A stretch of 64,000 nucleotides of DNA. Source: Galeruca laticollis (taxonomy: Eukaryota; Arthropoda; Insecta; Coleoptera; Chrysomelidae). Shown one piece after another: positions 1-9,844 of this stretch. The stretch covers positions 230,476,122-230,540,121 of the forward strand of contig OY998175.1 in NCBI GenBank assembly GCA_963921935.1, read 5' to 3'. The notes beneath the pieces were generated by a model, which ran no database searches, had not been told where the DNA came from, and was given only the letters and a program-made list of their open reading frames with translations. The position numbers and the translations under genes are program-made. Position 1 is the stretch's first letter; the number at the start of each line of letters is the position of its first letter.

Positions 1-1452
1 TATTATGGCCTACCTAAAATTCACAAACCCACAATGAAACTCAGACCTATTATTTCTTCAATTAATGCACCAAACAGTAAAATAGCAAAAATGATAACCG
101 ATATTCTAACCAACGCATATAACTTTGAAAATAATTTTTATATCAAAGATTCATTTGATTTTTCTTCATTCATAAATGAAAAACAACTTCCACCAGATTA
201 CATATTAATCAGTCTAGATGTTGTATCCTTATTCAGTAATATTCCTATAAAATTAGTAACGAATAGTATCATCAAGAGATGGAATAAAATTAAAGATTAT
301 TGTAATATTCCACAAAAAAAATTCTTATCAATAATCGACTTTATATTTAACTCAAGTTATTTTTCATTTCAAGGATGTTACTATAAACAAATTCTTGGCA
401 CACCAATGGGAGCTACTATTTCTCCAATAATAGCACAATATGTAATGGATGATCTTCTTGAAGATATTCTCCCAAAACTATCATTTAATATACCATTTTT
501 GAAAAAATTTGTTGATGACATAATTTGTGCTATACCAGTTAATAAATCAGATGAAATATTAGAAAAAGTAAATAGTTATAATGAAAATTTACAATTTACA
601 GTTGAATTTGAAAAAAATAATAGCATTCCATTTTTAGACACTAAAATAATCCGTAAAAACGATAACACTTTGATTACCGATTGGTATATAAAACCAACAA
701 ATTCAGGAAGGTATATAAACTATCATTCTTTTCATACAAAGAAAATGAAAATTAATCTCATTATTTGTTTAAAAAATAGAATTGAAAAACTAGTTCACCC
801 TTCTTTAAAACAAAAAAATTTAAGAATTTTACGTGATATCTTATTAGAAAATTCTTATCCTAAATCACTTCTAAATAGAATTCTTTTCAACAATATTTCT
901 GATAGAACTATTCATGATAATATCTCTAGCAATGAAACAGATAGGAATACAAATGTAGAAAATATTAATTACCTATCAATTCCAAATATTGAAAATTTAT
1001 CAAAGAACATAATAAAACTTTTCAAAAATGAAACTAATATAAAGATAACACAGAAAAATATAAAAACGATTGGAAATTTAAATAGTAAATTGAAAGATTC
1101 TACACCTGACTTAAAAAAATCAAATGTAGTCTATGAAATAAAATGCAATAACTGTGATCTTAACTACATCGGTACCAGCTCTAGAAATTTGACTAATCGC
1201 ATCACATCTCATAAAAGTGATATAAAACTTAACAAAAAATCATGTGCATTAACACAGCATTCCATCGAAACAGGCCATAAAATGTTATTTAATGAAGCTA
1301 AAGTTCTACATACTGAACAAAATATGTCTAAAAGATATTTTCTTGAAATGGTTGAAATCAACAAGGCAAATAATAGTATGAATAAGAAAAGTGACATTGA
1401 AAATCTTAGTAATATTTATAGCTACCTTTTGAATATTGAACAAAATAGATAA
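1..1452 (+). CDS. Penelope-like RT/endonuclease, 5' part outside the window
   Basis: Open from position 1 to a TAA at 1450-1452 with no internal stop. It covers the RT fingers (KLRPIISS), motif B region (GTPMGATISPIIAQYVM), the catalytic FVDD box and the C-terminal GIY-YIG-type nuclease (YEIKCNNCDLNYIG). PLE proteins copy RNA using a nick made by the GIY-YIG domain. It is equivalent to residues ~336-819 of the downstream full-length copy and differs at single positions such as N for Y and S for P near the start. The first ATG at 34 is internal, not the true start. Confidence 0.9.
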   Translation, partial: YYGLPKIHKPTMKLRPIISSINAPNSKIAKMITDILTNAYNFENNFYIKDSFDFSSFINEKQLPPDYILISLDVVSLFSNIPIKLVTNSIIKRWNKIKDYCNIPQKKFLSIIDFIFNSSYFSFQGCYYKQILGTPMGATISPIIAQYVMDDLLEDILPKLSFNIPFLKKFVDDIICAIPVNKSDEILEKVNSYNENLQFTVEFEKNNSIPFLDTKIIRKNDNTLITDWYIKPTNSGRYINYHSFHTKKMKINLIICLKNRIEKLVHPSLKQKNLRILRDILLENSYPKSLLNRILFNNISDRTIHDNISSNETDRNTNVENINYLSIPNIENLSKNIIKLFKNETNIKITQKNIKTIGNLNSKLKDSTPDLKKSNVVYEIKCNNCDLNYIGTSSRNLTNRITSHKSDIKLNKKSCALTQHSIETGHKMLFNEAKVLHTEQNMSKRYFLEMVEINKANNSMNKKSDIENLSNIYSYLLNIEQNR

Positions 1453-1995
1453 TTTTTCATTATTTATATGATTATTTCATAAAAATTAAATTCACTTCTA
1501 TTAAAGTCAAAATATAAGAAATTATTTGTCAAAGTCATTTTCACAGGTTATAATCTAACCTTATTTCCTTTTCTATTAACGTCAAAAACAAATTATCTGT
1601 CAAAGTCATTTTATAAGGTTATAATCTAACCTCAAATTCAAACTTCATTAAATAATTATAAAGTAACCTAAAAAAATTAAAATAACTAAGTAACGAACAA
1701 ACAAATTATGTATCGATTTGTCTTATGTGAAATATGACATCAAGTATATTATAATTATATTTATTTTTACATTTACAAATTTTTTAATGATTATTTATAT
1801 TGAATTCACTTAAAATATTTTACATGTAAGTACTTATATTTATTTCTCTATTTTTAAATCATATTTATATTTGTATATGTATTATAGTGCCCTGAAGAAG
1901 TGTCAAAAGGACACGAAAGCTTGGCGGCATTTTGTAAATAAAAGATCTTCGCGTTGATTCCTTGGACTGAAATCCCCGTTATCCCCACCTATATA
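1453..1995 (+). other. 3' region / pseudo-LTR of PLE unit 1
   Basis: Non-coding AT-rich segment between the stop of unit 1 and the start of unit 2. It contains an imperfect direct duplication of ~65 bp (about 1498-1570 and 1570-1635, both ending GGTTATAATCTAACCT) and near its end a hammerhead-like core. The same sequence follows unit 2 at +3047. No conventional LTR termini are visible, as expected for PLEs. Confidence 0.7.
1888..1927 (+). ncRNA. Hammerhead-ribozyme-like motif (PLE pLTR)
   Basis: Reads CTGAAGA (1892-1898), a 5-bp stem GTGTC/GACAC (1900-1904 with 1910-1914) closed by AAAAG, then GAAA (1915-1918), which is the CUGANGA-stem II-GAAA order of hammerhead ribozymes. GCC before and GGC after could form a short stem I. 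I could not identify a convincing stem III and NUH cleavage site, so self-cleavage is unproven. Hammerhead motifs are an established feature of Penelope-like elements. Confidence 0.55.
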
Positions 1996-2039
1996 GCATT
2001 TTTCAGTCGTTATATAAAAAAAAAATTTTTCATTACACA

Positions 2040-4499
2040 ATGGGGTTCTATGAAGACATTCGATCCATATATGGTCAAGATTGTACCAAAAAAATCAAAG
2101 AATGGAGTAACATCAACAAAAAATTAGCTACATACCGGAACAGAAGAATCTTTCTACTAGAATGTAGACGAAATGGTATCATACCTTCACATATAACAAA
2201 CAATACAAAAAATTTGAACATTCTAATCGAATCAAATAACAATAATAATACTCAAGAAATTCACACATTTAATGAAAAATTAACTAAGAAAATTCTGAAT
2301 TTAGAAATTAAAATTACTCACAATGACTTAAAAAATTTAGAAACTTATTTTTTGAAATTAACAAATTCTCTCGAACAAACCATATCAGAAAATATTTGGC
2401 TAGAATATACAAAAAGACAAAAAACTTATTACAATAAGATTTTCAATGAAATCAAAATAAAAAATATTAACAAAATAAAACGATTAAAACTATGTTCATA
2501 TGAAGAAATCAAAATAAATGAAAACTGGTTAAAAAATCTCACTAATATTGATATACCAGAAGACATTAAACATTTCCTTGCCCTAGGTTATAAATTCAGC
2601 TTACCACCAACTACAAAAGACATATCAATTGCTAAATTACTATCTGATATAGAATGCCTAATCACTGGGTTCAATCATGAAAAGAAAAATATTTTCCGAG
2701 CAAAAATAACTAACATGATTACTAATTTTTTCCAAAAACCTCTTAACAATAATCATTTTTTGAACTCTATATACCAAAAAACTAAAACTTTTTTTAAAAA
2801 CAATCCAAATCTTATTCTAACAAAATCAGACAAAGGTAATATCACAGTAATTATGAATAAAGAAGAATATCTTGAAAAATCTTATGATATTCTCAATGAC
2901 CCTAACTCATATATCAAACTTAATAGAGATCCTACTGTAACTATACAACAAAAAGCTAATAATTTGATATCAGATTTAAAAAAATTAAAAATGATCAATA
3001 AAGAAGAAGCTAAAAAATATATGATATACAGTTCAGTATCACCTAAATATTATGGCCTACCTAAAATTCACAAACCCACAATGAAACTCAGACCTATTAT
3101 TTCTTCAATTTATGCACCAAACAGTAAAATAGCAAAAATGATAACCGATATTCTAACCAACGCATATAACTTTGAAAATAATTTTTATATCAAAGATTCA
3201 TTTGATTTTCCTTCATTCATAAATGAAAAACAACTTCCACCAGATTACATATTAATCAGTCTAGATGTTGTATCCTTATTCAGTAATATTCCTATAAAAT
3301 TAGTAACGAATAGTATCATCAAGAGATGGAATAAAATTAAAGATTATTGTAATATTCCACAAAATAAATTCTTATCAATAATCGACTTTATATTTAACTC
3401 AAGTTATTTTTCATTTCAAGGATGTTACTATAAACAAATTCTTGGCACACCAATGGGAGCTACTATTTCTCCAATAATAGCACAATATGTAATGGATGAT
3501 CTTCTTGAAGATATTCTCCCAAAACTATCATTTAATATACCATTTTTGAAAAAATTTGTTGATGACATAATTTGTGCTATACCAGTTAATAAATCAGATG
3601 AAATATTAGAAAAAGTAAATAGTTATAATGAAAATTTACAATTTACAGTTGAATTTGAAAAAAATAATAACATTCCATTTTTAGACACTAAAATAATCCG
3701 TAAAAACGATAACACTTTGATTACCGATTGGTATATAAAACCAACAAATTCAGGAAGGTATATAAACTATCATTCTTTTCATACAAAGAAAATGAAAATT
3801 AATCTCATTATTTGTTTAAAAAATAGAATTGAAAAACTAGTTCACCCTTCTTTAAAACAAAAAAATTTAAGAATTTTACGTGATATCTTATTAGAAAATT
3901 CTTATCCTAAATCACTTCTAAATAGAATTCTTTTCAACAATATTTCTGATAGAACTATTCATGATAATATCTCTAGCAATGAAACAGATAGGAATACAAA
4001 TGTAGAAAATATTAATTACCTATCAATTCCAAATATTGAAAATTTATCAAAGAACATAATAAAACTTTTCAAAAATGAAACTAATATAAAGATAACACAG
4101 AAAAATATAAAAACGATTGGAAATTTAAATAGTAAATTGAAAGATTCTACACCTGACTTAAAAAAATCAAATGTAGTCTATGAAATAAAATGCAATAACT
4201 GTGATCTTAACTACATCGGTACCAGCTCTAGAAATTTGACTAATCGCATCACATCTCATAAAAGTGATATAAAACTTAACAAAAAATCATGTGCATTAAC
4301 ACAGCATTCCATCGAAACAGGCCATAAAATGTTATTTAATGAAGCTAAAGTTCTACATACTGAACAAAATATGTCTAAAAGATATTTTCTTGAAATGGTT
4401 GAAATCAACAAGGCAAATAATAGTATGAATAAGAAAAGTGACATTGAAAATCTTAGTAATATTTATAGCTACCTTTTGAATATTGAACAAAATAGATAA
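2040..4499 (+). CDS. Penelope-like polyprotein: reverse transcriptase + GIY-YIG endonuclease, intact
   Basis: An 819-residue uninterrupted frame starting at the first ATG after a short AT-rich leader. The Lys/Asn-rich N-terminal ~330 residues are followed by the RT: PKIHKP and KLRPIISS around 340-355, SLDVVSLFSNIP around 400, GTPMGATISP around 475 and FVDD near residue 506. Thumb and linker lead to a C-terminal nuclease from ~710 with a CxxC pair inside YEIKCNNCDLNYIG, followed by R, H and E residues usual for the family. All key RT and GIY-YIG residues appear present, so this copy could be competent. Length fits complete Penelope-type proteins. Confidence 0.93.
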   Translation: MGFYEDIRSIYGQDCTKKIKEWSNINKKLATYRNRRIFLLECRRNGIIPSHITNNTKNLNILIESNNNNNTQEIHTFNEKLTKKILNLEIKITHNDLKNLETYFLKLTNSLEQTISENIWLEYTKRQKTYYNKIFNEIKIKNINKIKRLKLCSYEEIKINENWLKNLTNIDIPEDIKHFLALGYKFSLPPTTKDISIAKLLSDIECLITGFNHEKKNIFRAKITNMITNFFQKPLNNNHFLNSIYQKTKTFFKNNPNLILTKSDKGNITVIMNKEEYLEKSYDILNDPNSYIKLNRDPTVTIQQKANNLISDLKKLKMINKEEAKKYMIYSSVSPKYYGLPKIHKPTMKLRPIISSIYAPNSKIAKMITDILTNAYNFENNFYIKDSFDFPSFINEKQLPPDYILISLDVVSLFSNIPIKLVTNSIIKRWNKIKDYCNIPQNKFLSIIDFIFNSSYFSFQGCYYKQILGTPMGATISPIIAQYVMDDLLEDILPKLSFNIPFLKKFVDDIICAIPVNKSDEILEKVNSYNENLQFTVEFEKNNNIPFLDTKIIRKNDNTLITDWYIKPTNSGRYINYHSFHTKKMKINLIICLKNRIEKLVHPSLKQKNLRILRDILLENSYPKSLLNRILFNNISDRTIHDNISSNETDRNTNVENINYLSIPNIENLSKNIIKLFKNETNIKITQKNIKTIGNLNSKLKDSTPDLKKSNVVYEIKCNNCDLNYIGTSSRNLTNRITSHKSDIKLNKKSCALTQHSIETGHKMLFNEAKVLHTEQNMSKRYFLEMVEINKANNSMNKKSDIENLSNIYSYLLNIEQNR

Positions 4500-5034
4500 T
4501 TTTTCATTATTTATATGATTATTTCATAAAAATTAAATTCACTTCTATTAAAGTCAAAATATAAGAAATTATTTGTCAAAGTCATTTTCACAGGTTATAA
4601 TCTAACCTTATTTCCTTTTCTATTAACGTCAAAAACAAATTATCTGTCAAAGTCATTTTATAAGGTTATAATCTAACCTCAAATTCAAACTTCATTAAAT
4701 AATTATAAAGTAACCTAAAAAAATTAAAATAACTAAGTAACGAACAAACAAATTATGTATCGATTTGTCTTATGTGAAATATGACATCAAGTATATTATA
4801 ATTATATTTATTTTTACATTTACAAATTTTTTAATGATTATTTATATTGAATTTACTTAAAATATTTTACATGTAAGTACTTATATTTATTTCTCTATTT
4901 TTAAATCATATTTATATTTGTATATGTATTATAGTGCCCTGAAGAAGTGTCAAAAGGACACGAAAGCTTGGCGGCATTTTGTAAATAAAAGATCTTCGCG
5001 TTGATTCCTTGGACTGAAATCCCCGTTATCCCCA

Positions 5035-5036
<2 letters not shown>
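4500..5036 (+). other. 3' region / pseudo-LTR of PLE unit 2
   Basis: Near-identical copy of 1453-1990, offset 3047. It ends at CCCCACCTATATA, after which unit 1 continues into the leader of unit 2 but unit 2 continues into a TA microsatellite, marking the right end of the array. Confidence 0.7.
4935..4974 (+). ncRNA. Hammerhead-ribozyme-like motif, second copy
   Basis: Exact repeat of the CTGAAGA-GTGTC-AAAAG-GACAC-GAAA core seen at 1892-1918, at +3047. The cleavage-site side is again not clearly resolved. Confidence 0.55.

Positions 5037-5082
<46 letters not shown>
5037..5082. repeat. (TA)n microsatellite
   Basis: About 46 bp of uninterrupted TA between the PLE right end and the fold-back segment. 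Confidence 0.95.
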
Positions 5083-5083
<1 letters not shown>

Positions 5084-5628
5084 CAAAGAGATTCATGGGT
5101 AATTCACGCAAAATAAGGGCTACTGAAAGAGAGTGGTAACCGTGGACATGCATGTTTCTGGCTCATTTTGCCTCTTCAGCACGGCATAACCAAATAAGGA
5201 TGTGAAATTTGGGAGCAAAGATGTTAATCGATACATGGTAAAACACAAAATAACGGATTTCAGCAGGGAAACCAAACGCTCATTTGTGTCTTCAATTGGA
5301 AGATCCCGAGTTTTCAGGACAACAACCAACATCGACACGGAGGCGCATATAGCCCCCCCGCCATGAACCTTCCGACCCATAGTAAATAACAAAGAAGATG
5401 TAGGAATATCGCGTGATATGTTAACAATAACAACAAAGAGATTCATGGGTAATTCACGCAAAATAAGGGCTACTGAAATAGAGTGGTAACCGTGGACATG
5501 CATGAGCCAGAAACATGCATGTCCACGGTTACCACTCTTTTTCAGTAGCCCTTATTTTGCGTGAATTACCCATGAATCTCTTTGTTGTTATTGTTAACAT
5601 ATCACGCGATATTCCTACATCTTCTTTG

Positions 5629-5630
<2 letters not shown>
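5083..5630. mobile_element. Fold-back (palindromic) non-autonomous element
   Basis: Arms 5388-5504 and 5514-5630 (~117 bp) are near-perfect reverse complements separated by only 9 bp. A third copy of the arm's inner part lies in direct orientation at 5083-5158. The inverted pair CATGCATGTTTCTGGCTCA (5151-5169) and TGAGCCAGAAACATGCATG (5503-5521) bounds the ~330-bp core. Both sides abut (TA)n. An open frame crosses the core on the minus strand but matches nothing I recognise and is probably fortuitous. Class is unknown; long inverted arms suggest a fold-back or MITE-like element or a repair-generated palindrome. Confidence 0.6.

Positions 5631-5692
<62 letters not shown>
5631..5692. repeat. 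(TA)n microsatellite, left target flank of Gypsy1
   Basis: About 60 bp of TA repeats immediately before the TGTCACATAC terminus of the Gypsy1 5' LTR. A matching (TA)n tract follows the 3' LTR, so the element inserted inside a TA microsatellite and its exact target duplication cannot be delimited. Confidence 0.95.
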
Positions 5693-5695
<3 letters not shown>

Positions 5696-7787
5696 CACAT
5701 ACCGGTTGTCCCACCATGGTAGTGACATGTGTTGATAATACATTTTATATTTAATTACTTAAGTGGAAGTTGTATTTGGAAAACACAATATTTCTGATTG
5801 TGATGAGAAATTTGTTAGTGTAGGTCCTACACAAAGCTATGAAACTCGCGCTAACGTCTTACACAAGTCTTCGCCAATCAGAAATAAGAATTATGTTAGC
5901 TAAAAAATTATTATCATTTGAAAACAAAATGGTAGATTCAGTACAATTGCGTTATTAATATTTTATCAGTTAATTTCCATTGAATAAAATCCAATATTGA
6001 TATATTTTGTTCAACATTTTCTACATTTTTATCAATAAGTTCATTCATACGTCTTGTAAATGTCGCATTTGCTCTGTCAGCTCTTGTCTACCAATTTATA
6101 GTTTATATTACGTACAAAAACTACTTCTGAAAGATTTGTCACAATATACTTTCCATATTTTTATAATTTCATTGTATCGTAAAATTTTGTGGTATGTTTT
6201 ATTATGAATGTCAGTAGAGAATGAAGTATACAGCGTGTTATTTGTCGATAGATGGATCTAACGTGTGAGAATGGAGGACGAACTGTGTCGCTGCTTGTCG
6301 AATGTAGATGATAACGACTTGTCTATTTATCCAATTATATTCTCCATGTGATATGTACAAAGCTATGCAGATATTGAGTGAACCTCCAGGATTTTTACCG
6401 TCACATAGTTCTGTTTGGCTGTTAGTTTTGCAGAGGGATGAAAGTATCATTTATAGAATTATGTAAGAATGTTTATGATATTTTAGGATTTGACAGTAAA
6501 TGACATTTATTAAAATAGAAATGTTTGCAAACAATCCTTTAAAATTTAGGTAGCTAAGTTAGGAGGGAGTTTTGTTGAAAAGAAAAACTAGGCACTTGAC
6601 ATATTTTTGACGGTTAAGAAAATAAAAATTTTTGAGAAGATAAAAAAAGATATATTAAGGCAGTTGGGACTTTTGAAATGTTAAAAAGTTGATTGCATTG
6701 GATTTAACTGGCTAATATAAGGATTGATAATTAAAAATTAAAACATTGTAATTGACAATTCAGATGGATATTTTGGAATAATCGAAGAAATTTATATACT
6801 CGTTCATGTGGAGCACGTTTATAAGAATTGGAAGACAGAAGGGATTGATTTGAGGTGAGATTTATATACATATAGAGCACGTTTGTGGGAGTTGGAGGAC
6901 AGATGAGATTAATTTGAAAATAGATTTGTATACATATAGAACACGTTTATAAGAGTTGGAAGACGGAAGAGATTGATTTGAGGAGAAATTTATATACATA
7001 TAGAACACGTTTATAAGAATTGGAAGAAAGAAGAGAATCACTTTAAAAGGTCTGGTTAATTGTTATCAAAATTCTCAAATAGTGTATATTGCAGAAGTTT
7101 TTTTTTATCATAAGACATTGAATGTTCTTGTAGATCGTAAATTAATATATTTTCTTATAAGGTAGTCCTAACATAGAAAAGGAAAATCCAAAAACAAAGC
7201 TTTGTTTGAGGAATACAAAAAGAAGCAGTTCCTGTATATCAAAAGGTAAGAGATTTAATTAATAAACTGAGATTAAAGTAGTAAAAAGATTGAATATAAT
7301 AAATTTCGGATAAACAAAACAGATTACAATACAGGGTGTTTCTTTAATTAGAATTTTAAAACATAAATATATAATTGTAATATTGTAACAAATTTGTATT
7401 TAATTAAAAAAAAAAAAAACAAAAGACAGAATTTAGTACTGCCATTTTTTCAAGAACTGACTCCCTGTAAATAAGACATTTTGGATAGAGCCGGAGCAAA
7501 TATATTTTGATATTTTTTTTATGGTAATTTCAATAAGGTCTGAATAATTTTTATTAAATTTTACTTGCCTATTAATGGTAAGTTGGCGCCCTATAACATT
7601 TACGTAAATAGTATACACTTTATTTATCTAAATTGAATTTAAAAAAAAATTGTATACGTACAATAGTTATAATTCTAACAAATTTGTGCCTGTAACGTGG
7701 AGCAGAATAAAATTATTATTGTAATATTCAGATATTGATAATTATAGTTATACCAAAATCTGTCTCGTGAAACGTGGGGCATAATAA
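5693..7787 (+). repeat. Gypsy1 5' LTR (~2.1 kb)
   Basis: Starts TGTCACATAC directly after TA repeats and ends near GGGGCATAATAA, matching the 3' LTR along its length. It contains a four-unit 64-bp tandem repeat. About 2.1 kb is unusually long for a Gypsy LTR, comparable to the long-LTR insect families. The exact 3' end is uncertain by a few bases because the copies diverge there. Confidence 0.88.
6811..7066 (+). repeat. 64-bp tandem repeat inside the LTR
   Basis: GAGCACGTTT / GAACACGTTT recurs at 6811, 6875, 6939 and 7003, an exact 64-bp period over four units, and the array is preserved in the 3' LTR from 15235. The position in the LTR would suit a promoter or enhancer array, but that is inference. 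Confidence 0.8.
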
Positions 7788-7789
7788 AT

Positions 7790-7807
7790 TGGCATCCCAA
7801 AAACGTG
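7790..7807 (+). promoter_or_regulatory. Putative primer binding site of Gypsy1
   Basis: TGGCATCCCAAAAACGTG follows the 5' LTR within about two bases. A leading TGG complementary to a tRNA CCA end is the usual arrangement. I cannot assign the tRNA. Confidence 0.5.
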
Positions 7808-7874
7808 GGGCGATTACCAGTGGCAGTAGTAACATAAAAATTTCTAGAATAAAATAAATCAAACAAAATAAGAA

Positions 7875-8990
7875 ATGGAGGTTGAAAAATATTTAGACGG
7901 TTTAAAAATACAAGAGATCAAAACAGAACTGGCGAAGAGAAACATGGACAAAACTGGAATTAAAATAACATTAAAGAATAGATTGAAGCAAGCGTTAATT
8001 GATGAGGGAGAAGATCCAGAAGAGTATCGGTTTACATATCAAGAACAAGGAGATGGGAATCAGGAACAACAAGGTGAAATGGTAAACCTGATGAAACAAA
8101 TGCTAGAAAAAATGGACAAGAACAAAGAAGAGATGAAGAAAAATTTAGAAGAGAACAAAGAAGAGATGAAGAAAAATTTAGAAGAGAACAAAGAAGAGAT
8201 GAAGACAAATTTAGAAGAGAACAAAGAAGAAATGAAGAAAAAGATGAATGAAACCAAGGAAGAAATGAAAAAGAATATAGATGAAAAGATGGGAGAAGCA
8301 AATAAAAACATTGACAAAATGGAGAAAAGAATACAAAAATTACAAGAACATGTAATAGAAAAAGTGGAAGATACTAAACGTGAACAGGAACATCAAAAAG
8401 AAAAATTTGAAGAGTATGTATGCCATAATGAGAAAGAAAAAGATAAATTACTAGAACTAATAAATCAGAATGATAAAAGAATAGAAGCTGAGGTGATAGT
8501 AATTGACAATAAAGTTGAAACAAAAATAAACATAGTGGAAAGAGAAATAGAAAATATAAATAAGAAGATAGATGAATTGCCATCAGGAGACAAACAGGTA
8601 ATATATATGGAAGCAGGAAGAGGGATGGAGTTAGAATATTATGGAGATATTAAAAAAAATCCAATCAAAATATTAAGGGACATGAAGAACACAATGCAGC
8701 AAAAGAATCAGGAGGAAAACTGGAAAGTAGTAGTATCGAAAACGATGAAAGAAAAGGCAGAATTATGGTGGGAAATGATAAGAGAAGAATGCGAGGACTG
8801 GCTACAATTTGAGAATATGTTTATTGAATATTTCTGGAGCGATGCACTTCAAAGTAAAATAAGGGAAAACCTATACACGGGAAAATACTTGGAAGGAGGC
8901 ATGCCTAGAGAGAACTATGCAATGAAAAAATTAGACAACATTAAATATTTAACACCAAAAGTATTGGAAGAGGATGCGATAAAATATTAG
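7875..8990 (+). CDS. Gypsy1 Gag, SAP-like N-terminus and coiled coil, truncated by a stop
   Basis: 371 residues from the first ATG after the PBS. Residues ~6-45 (YLDGLKIQEIKTELAKRNM) resemble a SAP DNA-binding motif: a leucine-rich helix, a Gly turn and KNRLKQAL. Residues ~70-235 are a highly charged coiled coil with near-exact repeats of the 11-residue EEMKKNLEENK. Residues ~245-371 look like the Gag capsid (WWEMIREECEDWLQFENMF). A TAG at 8988-8990 ends it, but the same frame continues with capsid-like sequence, so the stop is a mutation. No signal peptide or membrane segment. Confidence 0.8.
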   Translation: MEVEKYLDGLKIQEIKTELAKRNMDKTGIKITLKNRLKQALIDEGEDPEEYRFTYQEQGDGNQEQQGEMVNLMKQMLEKMDKNKEEMKKNLEENKEEMKKNLEENKEEMKTNLEENKEEMKKKMNETKEEMKKNIDEKMGEANKNIDKMEKRIQKLQEHVIEKVEDTKREQEHQKEKFEEYVCHNEKEKDKLLELINQNDKRIEAEVIVIDNKVETKINIVEREIENINKKIDELPSGDKQVIYMEAGRGMELEYYGDIKKNPIKILRDMKNTMQQKNQEENWKVVVSKTMKEKAELWWEMIREECEDWLQFENMFIEYFWSDALQSKIRENLYTGKYLEGGMPRENYAMKKLDNIKYLTPKVLEEDAIKY

Positions 8991-9749
8991 GCTAGATACT
9001 TCACGAATGATATATACGAATTTATTATGGTAAATAATTTAAAAGACAAGAAAAGGTTCCTAGATTATCTCCGTAGAATAGATGACATGAAATCGATGAG
9101 GACGAATTACAACAGAGAAGAGAATAATAGGAGGGATGGATGGATGGAGAGCTTCCTGGAACAAGAAGGAAGAGATAGATAATAGGAAGAAAGATACCCT
9201 AAGAACAAAAATAACAATCCTCAGAGAAATAGTAATTATGGAAATAATTACCATAAATATGATAATGGAAGTTCAAGACAGAATTTTCCAGATAGAGATG
9301 ATCATAATAGATATAGATATCTAAACCATAGAAACAATAATTATGAGGACAACCGAGCAAGATATGAAAATAATCAACAGAGACGGGAAGATGGAAATAA
9401 TAGTAACAGTTATGATAATAATAAGAAGAGATTTGATGATAGAAATAATTTTCATAAAAGAAGTTCATATCAAAATGGGTATGAAAATAACTATGATACG
9501 AGAAATTATAATAGAAATGAACCTAGTGACAAATATGAGGATGATAGAAGAAATAATGATGGGTACAACCAAAGACAAAAACACAATAAACAAGAGCATG
9601 ATGAACCCAGGAATTTCGGGGCAGAAATCAATCATACAAGAATAAAAGAGGAAGAAAATGGAAAAAAATTGAATGAAGATTATGATAAGATTGATATAAT
9701 GACCTCTGCAATGGTACATGAGCCAGCAGAAGGCAGACAAAATTTTTAA
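8991..9749 (+). pseudogene. Gypsy1 gag 3' portion, frame-disrupted
   Basis: Directly after the TAG the frame continues with capsid-like ARYFTNDIYEFIMVNN to ~9182, then stops. The rest is readable in a shifted frame as an Asn/Arg/Tyr-rich basic tail (for example RNNNYEDNRARYENNQQ) ending at TAA 9747-9749. Thus gag carries a premature stop and at least one frameshift. I see no CCHC zinc knuckle; the basic Asn/Arg tail may substitute as nucleic-acid-binding region. Confidence 0.65.
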
Positions 9750-9844
9750 TATCGAGCAGATTAAGTCATGTTCAGGTTAATTCAATAAAAAGCACTTATT
9801 GTCATCCAAAAGAATTTATAAAAATCGAACCTGAAGAAGAAAAC

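Larger units (their letters stand above)
1..5036 (+). mobile_element. Tandem Penelope-like element array (3047-bp unit)
   Basis: The sequence starting at position 1 recurs from 3048 with a constant offset of 3047 bp, so a truncated first unit (cut by the window edge) is followed head-to-tail by a complete one. Over the shared ~470 residues I count about four amino-acid differences, so the duplication is recent or homogenised. Head-to-tail tandems with the 3' region of one unit acting as the pLTR of the next are typical of Penelope-like retroelements. The right unit ends where its 3' region runs into a (TA)n tract. Confidence 0.9.

Noticed and set aside
5120..5503. 127-codon minus-strand frame in the palindrome core
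   Set aside because: No similarity recognised; open frame includes arm sequence and is likely fortuitous.
4950..5717. Short frames with long Tyr-Ile runs
   Set aside because: They are translations of (TA)n microsatellites.
8032..8583. Ser/Phe/Leu-rich minus-strand frames
   Set aside because: Antisense shadow of the Lys/Glu-rich Gag coiled coil.
9060..9740. Several ~60-100 codon frames on both strands
   Set aside because: They overlap the Asn/Arg-rich Gag tail in wrong frames and are explained by it.
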